Assembly: GCF_900102945.1 (NCBI RefSeq)
Contig: NZ_FNGI01000002.1
Coordinates: 186,001 to 250,000, forward strand
From: Modicisalibacter muralis
GTDB taxonomy: Bacteria; Pseudomonadota; Gammaproteobacteria; Pseudomonadales; Halomonadaceae
DNA: 64,000 bases
Direction of reading: 5' to 3'
The position numbers and the translations under genes are program-made. Under the pieces are notes generated by a model that saw only the letters and a list, made by a program, of their open reading frames with translations, was not told the origin of the DNA and searched no databases. Position 1 is the stretch's first letter. Every line of letters starts with the position of its first letter. Shown here piece by piece: positions 1-10,084 of this stretch.

Positions 1-65
1 ACAGCAGCTTGAAAAGGCTTCGCATGCAACGCTCTCCTTGCTTGGCATATTCTCCCTTCAGCCTA

Positions 66-1754
66 TCAGGAATCGCGAAACAACGCCTGATGAACCCGGT
101 TACGGCCCTGACGCTTGGCGACATACAGCCCCATGTCGGCGCGGTGCATCAGGTCGTCAAGCGTCTCGCTGTCGAGACGCTCGGCGATCCCGAAACTGGC
201 CGTAAAACTGAGCCATTCACCGTGAAATTCGACCCTGACATCCTCGAATTTCCTGCGCAGGCGCTCCGCCAGCACCGCCGATTCCTGTAGCGACTGCCCG
301 CTCAGCACCAGCGCGAACTCCTCGCCGCCGATACGCCCGAAGATATCGTGAGAGCGCAAGGTACTGCGGCAAATCTCGCCCAGGCTGGCCAGCACCAGGT
401 CGCCCGCCGCATGCCCCCAGGTGTCGTTGGTGGTCTTGAAATGGTCGATATCGAAGATCACCAGCGACAACCGCGATGGCATGCTGTCGCTGGATTCCAG
501 GGTGGTTTTCAGACAACCCAGGAAGGCCCCGCGATTGAGCGCGCCGGTCAGGCTATCGGTGGTCGACAATTCATGCAGTTTCATCTCGCGCAGCTTGCGG
601 TCGGTGATATCGCGAGAAACCGCCAGCAGCCACTCGTAGCGCCCACTGGCTGGATTGATATACGGCGAGCAATGCGTCTCCACCCAAACGTAATAGCCCT
701 GGGCGTGACGCACCCGCAGCTCGAGTTGCAGATTGCTGCCCGCCCGCGAGGCTTCATGAATGCGACGTTGTATGCGTGGCGCGTCATCCGGCGGCAACAA
801 TTCGATCAGCGCCAGCGAATGCAGTTCCTCGGCAGTATAGCCAAGCACGTTGCTGACCGAAGGCGAGGCGAAACGACACAGTCCGTCGACATCGATTAGC
901 GTGATCAGGTCGCTGACGTTCTCGACGATAAAGCGATAGCGACGTTCGCTCTCGGCCAGCGCCAATTGGGCTTGCTTGCGCAGCGTGACGTCCTCGCAGA
1001 AACCGTGCCAAAGGATACTGCCATCGGCCTCGCGCTCCGGCGTGGCATGACCATAGACCCATAACTGATGACCATCGGGGTGGCGGTAGCGGAATTCGTG
1101 GCGCCACACGCTCATGCGCAGCGCGCTGCGATGAATGCTGCGCCATAATGCGTCGGTATCGTCGGGATGAACGCGTTCGATGGCAGTCTGTGGATTGTCG
1201 ACGATGGATGACGGCTGCAGGCCGAATAGGCGCTGCATGCCGGCGCTGACCAGTGGGAAATGCAACTGCCTGTCGGGCGTGAGCCGACATTGATAAAGCG
1301 TGCCCGGCACCTGTTCGCTAAGCTTTTCGAAACGCTCGAGCAGCGACTGGCGCCCGGTGACGTCGACCAGCGAGCCGACCAGCTCGGTGACTTCGCCACG
1401 GCCATCGCGATGCAGAACGATATCGTCCTGCAAATGATGCAGCGTGCCGTCGGTATGCCAGATCGTGTAATTGAGGCTGAGATGATCGGCGCCGTTACCA
1501 CGCGCTTCATGCAGCCGAGCCAGAACGTCCTGGCGCGAATGGCTGGCGAGCAGTTCCAGCCAGCGGTGGGGGGCATCGCGCAGAGCTTGGCGTTCGAGGC
1601 CGCACAATGAATGCACGTTGACGCCCAGATAATGCAAACGCCCCTGCCACCAATCGAAATCCGTGGCGTAGACCACGGCGGGAGAAGCGCATAACAGCGC
1701 ATCGAGAAAGCGCGGCAAAAGTTGCAGCGTCGATGATGCCGGCGGCATGTTCAT
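66..1754 (-). CDS. PAS-PAS-PAS-GGDEF diguanylate cyclase
   Basis: A 562-residue signalling protein predicted to make cyclic di-GMP from two GTP. Three PAS-type sensor modules occupy about residues 15-130, 140-262 and 268-390, each ending in a PAC-like segment (for example DVTLRKQA and DITDRKLR). A GGDEF domain fills about 395-555. The catalytic signature is intact (GRIGGEEFAL), and an RxxD product-inhibition site (RSHD) lies five residues before GGEEF, so the enzyme is probably active and feedback-inhibited. No membrane segment is evident, so it should be cytosolic. The start follows an AGGGGA ribosome site. The ligand sensed by the PAS domains cannot be told from sequence. Confidence 0.93.
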   Translation of the reverse strand: MNMPPASSTLQLLPRFLDALLCASPAVVYATDFDWWQGRLHYLGVNVHSLCGLERQALRDAPHRWLELLASHSRQDVLARLHEARGNGADHLSLNYTIWHTDGTLHHLQDDIVLHRDGRGEVTELVGSLVDVTGRQSLLERFEKLSEQVPGTLYQCRLTPDRQLHFPLVSAGMQRLFGLQPSSIVDNPQTAIERVHPDDTDALWRSIHRSALRMSVWRHEFRYRHPDGHQLWVYGHATPEREADGSILWHGFCEDVTLRKQAQLALAESERRYRFIVENVSDLITLIDVDGLCRFASPSVSNVLGYTAEELHSLALIELLPPDDAPRIQRRIHEASRAGSNLQLELRVRHAQGYYVWVETHCSPYINPASGRYEWLLAVSRDITDRKLREMKLHELSTTDSLTGALNRGAFLGCLKTTLESSDSMPSRLSLVIFDIDHFKTTNDTWGHAAGDLVLASLGEICRSTLRSHDIFGRIGGEEFALVLSGQSLQESAVLAERLRRKFEDVRVEFHGEWLSFTASFGIAERLDSETLDDLMHRADMGLYVAKRQGRNRVHQALFRDS

Positions 1755-1840
1755 TCGGTCCCCTAACGTCCCCTGTGCCGCTGCATGCCGCTTTTCTATC
1801 GATAATCGCTAGCGACTTTGCCCATTCGACTCAGTCCCCT

Positions 1841-2122
1841 TCACCCACCTGACCGGGTCGCGGATTCCGCAACGGCGTTCGCCCCATCAATTGCATCGTC
1901 GGTCGATATCGTTCGACCGATAACGCAGGCTTGCACCAACTCATGCAACTCACGCACGGATAACGGCACTCGCGCTGGCGTTACCTGACCTTCCCAGATA
2001 ATCAGCAGCGCGGGCAGATCGCGGGTCTGGTCGACGCCCACGACCTGCCCCATGGACCGGCGCTGCGGATCGCGCAGTCGCGCGCCAATCAGATGATGTG
2101 CCTGTGCAACGCTATCATGCAT
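1841..2122 (-). CDS. small conserved-looking hypothetical protein
   Basis: A 93-residue protein that I do not recognise. The middle (LIGARLRDPQRRSMGQVVGV followed by LPALLIIWEGQ) has alternating short strands, loosely recalling a PRC-barrel or other small beta-barrel, but this is weak. It shows no signal peptide and no membrane segment. The start has only a poor ribosome site. It stands alone between the diguanylate cyclase and a terminator that serves the gapA side. GC-rich codon use like its neighbours argues that it is a real gene. Confidence 0.55.
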   Translation of the reverse strand: MHDSVAQAHHLIGARLRDPQRRSMGQVVGVDQTRDLPALLIIWEGQVTPARVPLSVRELHELVQACVIGRTISTDDAIDGANAVAESATRSGG

Positions 2123-2273
2123 GGCCGAGCCCGAAGTATTATTTGCTTATACGGTGAACTTTCGAGTCTAGCATACTCCCACGCCACCCCAACGTGGCCC
2201 GAAAAGACCCACCTGCCTGACAGCTTAGCAGCTTCGCCGCGCGGCTCACGGCGCTTTTTCCACGCTGGAAAAC

Positions 2274-2297
2274 AAAAAGGTGCCCCAGAAGAGCACC
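2274..2297 (-). terminator. intrinsic terminator downstream of gapA
   Basis: Read on the minus strand, a GGTGC/GCACC stem with a nine-base loop is followed directly by five T residues. It lies about 130 bases after the gapA stop and faces the correct way to end that transcript. Confidence 0.6.
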
Positions 2298-2422
2298 CAG
2301 ACATACTGACTTGCATTGAATACGTTAAATAAAGGGTGGCGCGCCGACTCGCAATTCCGTGCAAAGCCGTGAGTGCGCGAAGAAGTCTCGCCGGCGCACC
2401 ACCACACCCGGGGGCATGGCGA

Positions 2423-3424
2423 TCAGCCGGTGGCCTGCATGGCCAGCGCCGTATCCAGCATGCGGTTGGAAAAACCCCACTCGTTGTCATACCAGGCCAT
2501 GACCTTGACCAAGCGACCATTGACGCGCGTGTGATTGGCGTCAAAAGTGGAAGAATGCGCGTCGTGATTGAAGTCGATGGACACCAGCGGCTGAGCGTTG
2601 ACGGCCAGCACCGGCGAATTCGCCGCCGCCTGCTCGACGATGGCATTGACCTCTTCCTTGGTGGTATCGCGGCTGGCGGTGAACACCAGGTCCACCAGCG
2701 AGACGTTGATCACCGGCACACGCACCGCCAGGCCATCGAACTTGCCGGCAAGTTCCGGTAGCACCAGTCCGACCGCTGCAGCGGCGCCGGTCTTGGTCGG
2801 AATCATCGACTGGGTGGCACTGCGCGCGCGGTACGGATCCTTGTGATAGACGTCCGAGAGGTGCTGGTCGTTGGTATAGGCATGCACGGTGGTCATCAAG
2901 CCGCTGTCGATGCCGAGCGCATCGTTCAGCGCCTTGGCCACCGGCGCCAGGCAGTTGGTGGTGCAGGACGCATTGGAAACCACGCGATGCTCGGCGGTCA
3001 GTACCCGGTCATTGACGCCGTAAACGATGGTGGCATCGGCATCCGGGCTGGGCGCCGAGATCAGCACCCGCTGGGCGCCGGCAGCGAGGTGTTGAGCGGC
3101 AGCTTCGCGCTTGGTGAATAGCCCGGTGCACTCCATCACCAGGTCGATCCTGAGCTTGTCCCATGGCAGCTGGCTCGGATCGCGCTGGGCGAAGATACTG
3201 ATGCGATCGCCGTCGACACTCAGCGTCTCCTCGTCGTGTTCGATACGGTAGCCGAAGTGGCCATGCACGCTGTCGTGCTTGAGCAGGTGAGCGTTCAGCT
3301 TGGGATCGCCAAGGTCGTTGATCGCGACCACCTGAATGCGATCGCGATAATCGTTCTCGTAGAGCGCCCGCAACACGTTGCGCCCGATACGTCCAAAACC
3401 GTTGATGGCGATACGCAGTGTCAT
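2423..3424 (-). CDS. gapA: type I glyceraldehyde-3-phosphate dehydrogenase
   Basis: Catalyses NAD(P)-dependent oxidative phosphorylation of glyceraldehyde-3-phosphate in lower glycolysis and the lower Entner-Doudoroff route. The N-terminal Rossmann motif [10 protein letters not shown] and the active-site segment [12 protein letters not shown] with the catalytic Cys are intact, and the C-terminal [12 protein letters not shown] is typical. I chose the ATG at 3424 (333 residues) because an AGGAGG site lies just upstream and [11 protein letters not shown] is the family start. An upstream in-frame start would add 18 unrelated residues. It is divergent from edd, so the 227-base gap probably carries shared sugar-responsive control. 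Confidence 0.97.
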   Translation of the reverse strand: MTLRIAINGFGRIGRNVLRALYENDYRDRIQVVAINDLGDPKLNAHLLKHDSVHGHFGYRIEHDEETLSVDGDRISIFAQRDPSQLPWDKLRIDLVMECTGLFTKREAAAQHLAAGAQRVLISAPSPDADATIVYGVNDRVLTAEHRVVSNASCTTNCLAPVAKALNDALGIDSGLMTTVHAYTNDQHLSDVYHKDPYRARSATQSMIPTKTGAAAAVGLVLPELAGKFDGLAVRVPVINVSLVDLVFTASRDTTKEEVNAIVEQAAANSPVLAVNAQPLVSIDFNHDAHSSTFDANHTRVNGRLVKVMAWYDNEWGFSNRMLDTALAMQATG

Positions 3425-3650
3425 GGTGGCCTCCTCTTGTTCAATTGACCCGACTGTCGGAAACGAAGTGGCGACCACATTCTCTGCGGCTATCGATGCT
3501 TCAGCGATTCGCTATCGACGCTCAGGAGGCAGTCGCGATGAAAAAATCCTACGCTTTAGCCACAATTTGGCCCAAAGGATGACGACATTCAAGGTATTTT
3601 TTTGCTAAATTTACACACATATTCCTCGAAATAGCCAAAGAGGTTGCCCC
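3425..3650. promoter_or_regulatory. divergent gapA/edd promoter region
   Basis: A 226-base intergenic region between gapA and edd, AT-richer on the edd side. Around 3598-3618 there is TTTTTTGCTAAATTTACAC. Its AAATTTACA half resembles one arm of the HexR operator known to control edd/gap genes in gammaproteobacteria, but the other arm is poor. Promoters for both directions must lie here by position. The HexR assignment is a weak inference. Confidence 0.35.
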
Positions 3651-5528
3651 ATGACCATCCATGACCGCGTGTCCGAAGTGACCCAGCGCATCCGTGATCG
3701 CTCCAGCGAACGGCGCGCCCTCTATGAGCGCCACATGCAGGATCAACACCGTCGCGGCGTGCATCGTGGCGAACTGTCATGCGGCAACCTGGCACATGGC
3801 TTCGCCGCCTGCGGCTCCCAGGACAAGAACCGGCTGAAGATGATGAGCAGCGCCAATCTGGGAATAGTTTCGTCATATAACGACATGCTCTCCGCTCATC
3901 AGCCGTTGGCCCCTTTCCCCGACATCATCAAGGACGCCGCTCGCGCCATGGGCTCCACCGCGCAGTTCGCCGGCGGTGTCCCGGCGATGTGCGATGGCGT
4001 CACCCAGGGCCAGCCGGGGATGGAGCTATCGCTGTTCTCGCGCGACGTGATCGCCATGGCCACCGCCGTGGCGCTGTCGCATAACATGTTCGACGCCGCA
4101 CTGTATCTGGGTATCTGCGACAAGATCGTGCCGGGGCTGTTCATCGGCGCCGCGCGCTTCGGCCACCTGCCGGCGATCTTCGTGCCCGGCGGGCCGATGA
4201 CCAGCGGCCTGCCCAACAGCGAAAAGGCCCGCGTGCGTCAGCTATATACCGAAGGCAAGGTGGGCCGCGATGAACTGCTCGAAGCCGAATCGCAGTCCTA
4301 TCACAGCCCCGGTACCTGTACCTTCTATGGCACCGCCAACTCCAACCAGTTGATGATGGAGATAATGGGCCTGCACCTGCCGGGCGCCTCGTTCGTCAAC
4401 CCCAATACCCCGCTGCGCGAGGCACTGACCCGCTACGCCGCCGAGCAGGCGATACGCAACACCGAACCCGCCGGTAACTACCGGCCGTTCTGGCAACAGA
4501 TCGACGAGAAGGCGATCGTCAACGCCATGGTCGGCCTGCTAGCCTCGGGCGGCTCGACCAATCACACCCTGCATCTGGTCGCGATGGCCGGCGCGGTGGG
4601 CCTGACCATTACCTGGGACGACTTCACCGAGCTATCCGCCGTGGTGCCGAGCCTGACCCGCATCTATCCCAACGGCCAGGCCGACGTGAACCACTTCCAG
4701 GCCGCCGGCGGCATGAGCTTGCTGACCCGCGAGCTACTCGGGGCCGGGCTAATCCACGGCGATATTCCCAGCGTGTTTGGCGGCGATCTGAGCGATTACA
4801 CCAAGGAACCGTTTCTCGACGACGGCGAGTTGGTCTGGCGCGAAGGTCCCACCGAAAGCCTCGACCCCGACGTGCTGCGCCCGGTGGCCAACCCGTTCTC
4901 GCCGACCGGCGGCCTGACCGTGCTCGACGGCAACCTGGGGCGTGGCGTCATCAAGATTTCCGCGGTCAAGCCCGAGCATCGCCAGGTCGAAGCGCCGGTG
5001 CGCTTGTTCAGCGATCAGAACCAGCTCAAGGCCGCCTTCGATGCCGGCGAGCTGAACAAGGATGTCGTGGTGGTGGTGCGTTTCCAGGGCCCACGCGCCA
5101 ACGGCATGCCGGAGCTACACAAGCTGACGCCCTATCTCGGCGTGCTTCAGGATCGCGGCTACAAGGTGGCGCTGGTCACCGATGGGCGCATGTCCGGCGC
5201 TTCCGGCAAGGTGCCGGCGGCCATCCATATCACCCCCGAAGCAGTCGACGGCGGCCCGCTGGCCCGCCTCAAGGAGGGTGACGTGGTGCGCCTGGATGCC
5301 GACAAGGGCGAACTGGTGGCGCTGGTCGATGATGCCGAGTGGCAGGCCCGCCAATTGGCCGATGGTGATATCGAGGACTACCGCTACGGCCTGGGGCGCG
5401 AGCTGTTCGCCGGTTTCCGTAGTCTGGTCGGTGGCGCCGAGGACGGCGCGGCGGTGTTCGGCGGTTTCGAAGCGCAGGATCTGGGCTCCCCCGAGGGCAC
5501 TCGCAAGCACAAGGAAACCCAGGCATGA
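3651..5528 (+). CDS. edd: 6-phosphogluconate dehydratase
   Basis: First enzyme of the Entner-Doudoroff pathway, dehydrating 6-phosphogluconate to 2-keto-3-deoxy-6-phosphogluconate with an iron-sulfur cluster. The 625-residue product matches the IlvD/Edd family throughout: [10 protein letters not shown]-like N-terminus, [41 protein letters not shown] and [20 protein letters not shown]. It is slightly longer than the roughly 608-residue enterobacterial enzyme because of its C-terminal tail. The last codon overlaps the glk start by four bases (ATGA), so edd, glk, the mutarotase and the reductase probably form one transcript. No eda is present in this window. Confidence 0.97.
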   Translation: MTIHDRVSEVTQRIRDRSSERRALYERHMQDQHRRGVHRGELSCGNLAHGFAACGSQDKNRLKMMSSANLGIVSSYNDMLSAHQPLAPFPDIIKDAARAMGSTAQFAGGVPAMCDGVTQGQPGMELSLFSRDVIAMATAVALSHNMFDAALYLGICDKIVPGLFIGAARFGHLPAIFVPGGPMTSGLPNSEKARVRQLYTEGKVGRDELLEAESQSYHSPGTCTFYGTANSNQLMMEIMGLHLPGASFVNPNTPLREALTRYAAEQAIRNTEPAGNYRPFWQQIDEKAIVNAMVGLLASGGSTNHTLHLVAMAGAVGLTITWDDFTELSAVVPSLTRIYPNGQADVNHFQAAGGMSLLTRELLGAGLIHGDIPSVFGGDLSDYTKEPFLDDGELVWREGPTESLDPDVLRPVANPFSPTGGLTVLDGNLGRGVIKISAVKPEHRQVEAPVRLFSDQNQLKAAFDAGELNKDVVVVVRFQGPRANGMPELHKLTPYLGVLQDRGYKVALVTDGRMSGASGKVPAAIHITPEAVDGGPLARLKEGDVVRLDADKGELVALVDDAEWQARQLADGDIEDYRYGLGRELFAGFRSLVGGAEDGAAVFGGFEAQDLGSPEGTRKHKETQA

Positions 5529-6493
5529 CGCGACCGGCGCTGATCGGCGATATCGGCGGCACCAATGCCCGTTTCGCGCTGGTGACGCCGGGTGAGTTCG
5601 ACCTGCGCGACATTCAGACGCTGCCCTGCGCCGACTATGCGACGCTCGAAGACGCCGTCCGGGATTATCTGACCCGCGCCGGCGCCACCGGCGAGTTGGC
5701 CCCCCGCGAGGCCTGCCTGGCCTTTGCCTGCCCGGTGCACGACGACGACGTGCGCATGACCAACAATGCCTGGCGCTTCTCCAAGCGCCAGGTGCAGGAG
5801 GCGCTGGGGTTAGAGCTATTCAAGGTGATCAACGACTTCACCGCTCAGGCGCTGGGCGTGCCGCACGTCGGCAAGGACGAACGCGTGGCGATCGGCGACG
5901 GCCAGGCCGAGCCCCGCCGTGCCTGCCTGGTCATCGGACCCGGCACCGGGCTCGGCGTGGCCGGGCTGTTTCCTGGCCAGCACGACTGGATTCCCTTGCC
6001 TACCGAAGGCGGCCATGTGACCTTCGCGCCCACCGACGAGCGCGAGCAGAACCTGCTGCGCTATTTTCGTAGCCGCTACGGCCGCGTTTCGGTCGAGCGC
6101 CTGCTGTGCGGCCAAGGGTTGCTCGACCTGTATCGCGCGCACGCCTCGCTCAAGGGCGCCAACCCGCGCTATAACTCACCCGCCGAGGTCACCGGCGCGG
6201 CGCGCGCCGGCGACGGCATCGCCGAGGATAGCGTGCTGCGCTTTCTGAAGATTCTCGGCGACGTGTGCGGCGACACGGCGTTGACCATCGGCGCGCGCGG
6301 TGGCATCTATCTATGCGGCGGTATCCTGCCGCGCTTGCTCGACTGGTTGCCGCGCAGTCGCTTTCGCGAAGCCTTCGCCGACAAGGGCCGCATGAGCGCT
6401 TACAATGCCAGCATCCCCATCTGGGTGGTCACCGCGCCCTGGACCGGGTTGCTGGGGGCCGCCGAAGCACTGCACAACGAGGAGGTCACATGA
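5525..6493 (+). CDS. glk: glucokinase
   Basis: Phosphorylates glucose with ATP to feed the Entner-Doudoroff pathway. The 322-residue protein has the ATPase-fold phosphate loop [11 protein letters not shown] at the N-terminus, [12 protein letters not shown], the second phosphate motif [13 protein letters not shown], and the EGGHVTFAP segment with the substrate-contacting Glu and His of the Glk family. It overlaps edd and the mutarotase gene by ATGA at both ends, which indicates translational coupling. Confidence 0.96.
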   Translation: MTRPALIGDIGGTNARFALVTPGEFDLRDIQTLPCADYATLEDAVRDYLTRAGATGELAPREACLAFACPVHDDDVRMTNNAWRFSKRQVQEALGLELFKVINDFTAQALGVPHVGKDERVAIGDGQAEPRRACLVIGPGTGLGVAGLFPGQHDWIPLPTEGGHVTFAPTDEREQNLLRYFRSRYGRVSVERLLCGQGLLDLYRAHASLKGANPRYNSPAEVTGAARAGDGIAEDSVLRFLKILGDVCGDTALTIGARGGIYLCGGILPRLLDWLPRSRFREAFADKGRMSAYNASIPIWVVTAPWTGLLGAAEALHNEEVT

Positions 6494-7368
6494 TCCCACC
6501 ATCCCTGCGTCAATTGCTGGACGCCACCCAAGGCCAACGTCAGGCCGAGTGGGCTGGGCGCCGGGTGTGGCTGGCGCGCGAAGCGTGGGGTGAACTGGCG
6601 GTATCGCTGCAGGGCGCGCAGGTGCTTCATTTTGCGCCGAGCGGTGACGATGGCTGGCTGTGGGTGACGCCCACGCCGCAGGGCCTTCCCGGCGCGATCC
6701 GCGGCGGCATTCCGCTGTGCTGGCCGTGGTTCGCCGATGAAAAATTCGCCGACGAGTCGCCGGACCGCTCGGGGCCGATGCACGGCACGGCGCGCAAGGC
6801 CGATTGGCGCCTCGACGCCGTCGACGAACACGAGGATGGCGTCGAGTTGCATCTCTCCCCCGAGACGCGCCTGCACGAACAGCTCACTCCGCGCGCGGTG
6901 ATCCAGGCCAACGCCCGGCGCCTGCATGTCGAACTGATTACCGAGCATCGCGGCGAGACGCCGATCAAATATACCGGCGCGCTGCATACGTATTTCAGCG
7001 TGGCGCACAGCCATCGCTGCAAGGTCGAAGGCCTGGCCGGTGCGCGCTATCTCGACAAGCTCAAGGATTTCGCCGAGAGCGTACAACAAGGCGAGCCGGG
7101 TATTCGCGGCGCCACCGACCGCATCTATCAGTCGAATCGTGAGGTGGTGCTCGACGATGGTCAGCGTCGCCTGCGCATCGCCAAGCAAGGCAGCGACTCC
7201 ACGGTGGTCTGGCACCCCGACGACGAACTGCCCGCCGATACCCCGACCGAGGTCGGTCATCGCTTCGTCTGCGTCGAAGCCGCCTGCACGCGCCTCGATC
7301 CCGTCTGGCTGGTGCCCGGCGCACAGCATTTGTTGGCCACCACCATCAGCCGCGAGGCAAGCCAATGA
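6490..7368 (+). CDS. glucose-6-phosphate 1-epimerase (D-hexose-6-phosphate mutarotase)
   Basis: A 292-residue member of the aldose-1-epimerase superfamily, closest in character to the YeaD hexose-6-phosphate mutarotases. These speed interconversion of the alpha and beta anomers of glucose-6-phosphate. Supporting motifs are IRGGIPLCWPWF, MHGTARKADW with the conserved His, HTYFSVAH and the late EVGHRFVCVEAA segment. The start at 6490 is fixed by the ATGA overlap with glk and a GGAGG site. A longer upstream frame runs through glk and is not real. Placement between glk and the downstream sugar genes supports a glucose-6-phosphate substrate. Confidence 0.88.
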   Translation: MIPPSLRQLLDATQGQRQAEWAGRRVWLAREAWGELAVSLQGAQVLHFAPSGDDGWLWVTPTPQGLPGAIRGGIPLCWPWFADEKFADESPDRSGPMHGTARKADWRLDAVDEHEDGVELHLSPETRLHEQLTPRAVIQANARRLHVELITEHRGETPIKYTGALHTYFSVAHSHRCKVEGLAGARYLDKLKDFAESVQQGEPGIRGATDRIYQSNREVVLDDGQRRLRIAKQGSDSTVVWHPDDELPADTPTEVGHRFVCVEAACTRLDPVWLVPGAQHLLATTISREASQ

Positions 7369-8249
7369 ACGTAAGCGACGCTGGACCGGTCTTCGACGTG
7401 CCTTTTCTGCTGGGCATGATGCGTCTGCATGAATCCCATGAGTTGCAGGAGCCCGACCGCCTGGCCGATTGGATCGAGGCGCGCCTCGACGACGGCCTGC
7501 ACTGGTTCGATCATGCCGATATCTATGGCGACCGCCAAGGCGAGACGCTGTTCGGCCGGGCCTTGAAGAAGCGCCCGGCGCTGAAGACCCGCGTCAGGAT
7601 CGTCACCAAGGCGGGCATCGTGCTACCGGCGCGCGATGATTCGGGTTTCGAGGTCAAGCATTACGACACCTCGCCGGTCTACCTCAATGCCGCCATCGAT
7701 GCCGCCCTCGCCCGGCTGGGTGTCGAGCGCCTGGAGCATTTCCTGATTCATCGCCCCGATCCGTTGATGGATGTCGCCGCCACCGCCGAGGCGCTGGACG
7801 ACGCCATCGATGCCGGCAAGGTCGGCGCCGTCGGCGTCTCCAACTTCCTGCCCGAGCAATGGCGGCATCTGCAGCGCGCCATGCGTCATCGACTCGGCGC
7901 CCATCAGCTCGAACTGTCGTTGGCACGCCCCGAGCCGTTGTTCGATGGTCTCTATGAGGCACTGATCAACGATGGCCAGCAGCCCTTGGCCTGGTCGCCG
8001 ATGGGCGGTGGCTCGGTATTCGAGGATGTGCTGGGCTCGGCCCTGGAGCGCCTGGCGAGCGATTTCGATGTCAGCTCCGCGGGGCTGGCATTGGCCTGGC
8101 TGCGTCGCCTGCCCGGCCAGCCGGTGCCGGTGGTCGGCACGCTCAAGGAAAGACGCATCGGCGAGTTGGTACACGATAGCGCCCTGACACTGGATCGGGC
8201 GACCTGGTTCGCCCTGCTCGAAGAGGCGCGCAGCCAGCGCGTGGCCTGA
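7365..8249 (+). CDS. aldo/keto reductase (YdhF-like)
   Basis: A 294-residue NADPH-dependent oxidoreductase of the aldo/keto reductase family. Visible are the catalytic Asp/Tyr region (WFDHADIYGDRQGE), the Lys region (VRIVTKAGI), the His region (LEHFLIHRPDP), GAVGVSNF and AWSPMGGGSV. It is coupled to the mutarotase by an ATGA overlap. The natural substrate is unknown. Its place at the end of an edd-glk operon suggests a sugar-derived aldehyde or a detoxification role, but that is inference. Confidence 0.88.
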   Translation: MNVSDAGPVFDVPFLLGMMRLHESHELQEPDRLADWIEARLDDGLHWFDHADIYGDRQGETLFGRALKKRPALKTRVRIVTKAGIVLPARDDSGFEVKHYDTSPVYLNAAIDAALARLGVERLEHFLIHRPDPLMDVAATAEALDDAIDAGKVGAVGVSNFLPEQWRHLQRAMRHRLGAHQLELSLARPEPLFDGLYEALINDGQQPLAWSPMGGGSVFEDVLGSALERLASDFDVSSAGLALAWLRRLPGQPVPVVGTLKERRIGELVHDSALTLDRATWFALLEEARSQRVA

Positions 8250-8395
8250 CGCCGCCGCATCTCGCCAAGCGGGAATCGCCAGCGACCGCGCCAGTCGGGA
8301 GCCAAGTTGAGAAGTTAAGCTGAGAAACCGAGCTGACACGATTCACTCAATCGCCAAGTCAAACGCCCCCATTCGACAACAACAGGAACCCGTGC

Positions 8396-10084
8396 ATGTT
8401 CCAACTCACCCGTAGTGTCACTTGGCAGGCTCTTGAGCGCCTGCGTCGCGAGACCGCCGATGAGCGCATTCGCGATTACTTCACCCACGATGGGCAGCGC
8501 TTCGAGAAGATGAGCCTACGCGTCGGTGGCCTGTTTCTCGATTACTCCAAGCACCCGATTTCCGATGCGGTGCTCGCCAAGCTGATCGAGCTGGCCAACC
8601 ATTCGGCGCTCGTGCAGCGTCGCGCGCAGATGTTCTCCGGCGATATCATCAACGTCACCGAAAATCGTCCGGTACTGCACACCGCGCTGCGCAATCTCGG
8701 CGACGAGCCGGTAATGGTCGACGGCCAGGACGTGATGCCCGAGATCCAGCGCACCCGCGAGCAGATTCGCGCCTTTTCCGAGGCGGTACGCGACGGTAGC
8801 TGGAAGGGCTATAGCGGCAAGCACATTCGCGATGTCGTCAATATCGGCATCGGTGGCTCGGACCTGGGGCCCAACATGGCCTGCCGCGCGCTGCTCAAGC
8901 ATCGCCATGCCCAGCTCAATTTCCACTTCGTCTCCAACGTCGACGGCGCGCACATCCAGAAGGTACTGCGCAGCCTCGATCCCGCCACCACGCTGTTCAT
9001 CGTCTCGACCAAGACGTTCTCCACCCAGGAGACGCTGCTCAACGCCAAGACAGCGCGCCGCTGGTTCCTCGACAACGCCGGCGAGGATGCCGACGTCGGC
9101 GCGCATTTCATCGCCGCGTCGACCAATCGCAAGGCCGCGATGGAATTCGGTATCCGCGAGGAGAACGTCTTCGAGTTCTGGGCCTGGGTCGGCGGACGCT
9201 ACTCGATGTGGTCGTCGATCGGCCTGCCGATTGCGCTATCGATCGGCTTCGAGGGCTTCATGGAGTTGCTCGAAGGCGCCTACCAGATGGATCGTCATTT
9301 CATCGAAGCCCCGCTGGATAGCAACATGCCGGTGCTGATGGCACTGATCGGCATCTGGCACATCAACTTCATGGGCGCCGAGACCCAAGCCATCGTGCCC
9401 TACGATCAGGCACTGCATCAGTTGCCATCGTTCCTGCAACAACTCGACATGGAATCCAACGGCAAGTCGGTGGACATCTTCGGCCACCCGGTGGATTACA
9501 AGACCGGACCGATCGTCTGGGGTCAGACCGGTTCCAATGGCCAGCATGCGTTCTTCCAGTTGCTGCATCAGGGCACGCGCTACGTGCCCATCGACTTCAT
9601 CGCCTCGCTGAAGCCCGAGCCCGGCGTCGAGGAGCACCACTTCGCGCTGCTCACCAACATGCTGGCCCAGGCCAACGCCTTCATGGAGGGCAGCCAGGGG
9701 GTGAGCAATGACAGCCAGCTCGACCCCTATAGCTGCCCCGGCAATCGCCCTTCCAGCACCCTGCTGCTTGACGAACTGACGCCACGCAATCTCGGCGCGC
9801 TGATCGCACTCTACGAGCACAAGGTGTTCGTTCAGGGGGTGATCTGGAACATCAACTCCTTCGATCAGTGGGGCGTCCAGTTGGGCAAGCGCATCGCCGG
9901 CGAGATCAGCGAGCGCATCGACGAACGCACCCAGGATTTCGACGCCTCGACGCAGGGCTTGCTGGCATTGGTTCGCCAGCATTTCCCGGCCCATCAAGCG
10001 CCTCGGCAAGGCGCGAGCGACGCAAGCAAGAAGGCAAAGAAACCGCCAAAGCGCCCAGCCACCAGCAAGGATTCGCGCTCATGA
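8396..10084 (+). CDS. pgi: glucose-6-phosphate isomerase
   Basis: Interconverts glucose-6-phosphate and fructose-6-phosphate. The 562-residue protein carries the two Pgi signatures: GSDLGPNMACRAL with the surrounding NIGIGGSDLG, and NINSFDQWGVQLGK with the conserved Lys. The catalytic Glu lies in VGGRYSMWSSIGLP and the following helix. The C-terminal tail (KKAKKPPKRPATSKDS) is unusually basic and looks disordered; I know of no role for it. About 145 bases separate it from the reductase gene, so pgi and the following kinase may have their own promoter. Confidence 0.97.
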   Translation: MFQLTRSVTWQALERLRRETADERIRDYFTHDGQRFEKMSLRVGGLFLDYSKHPISDAVLAKLIELANHSALVQRRAQMFSGDIINVTENRPVLHTALRNLGDEPVMVDGQDVMPEIQRTREQIRAFSEAVRDGSWKGYSGKHIRDVVNIGIGGSDLGPNMACRALLKHRHAQLNFHFVSNVDGAHIQKVLRSLDPATTLFIVSTKTFSTQETLLNAKTARRWFLDNAGEDADVGAHFIAASTNRKAAMEFGIREENVFEFWAWVGGRYSMWSSIGLPIALSIGFEGFMELLEGAYQMDRHFIEAPLDSNMPVLMALIGIWHINFMGAETQAIVPYDQALHQLPSFLQQLDMESNGKSVDIFGHPVDYKTGPIVWGQTGSNGQHAFFQLLHQGTRYVPIDFIASLKPEPGVEEHHFALLTNMLAQANAFMEGSQGVSNDSQLDPYSCPGNRPSSTLLLDELTPRNLGALIALYEHKVFVQGVIWNINSFDQWGVQLGKRIAGEISERIDERTQDFDASTQGLLALVRQHFPAHQAPRQGASDASKKAKKPPKRPATSKDSRS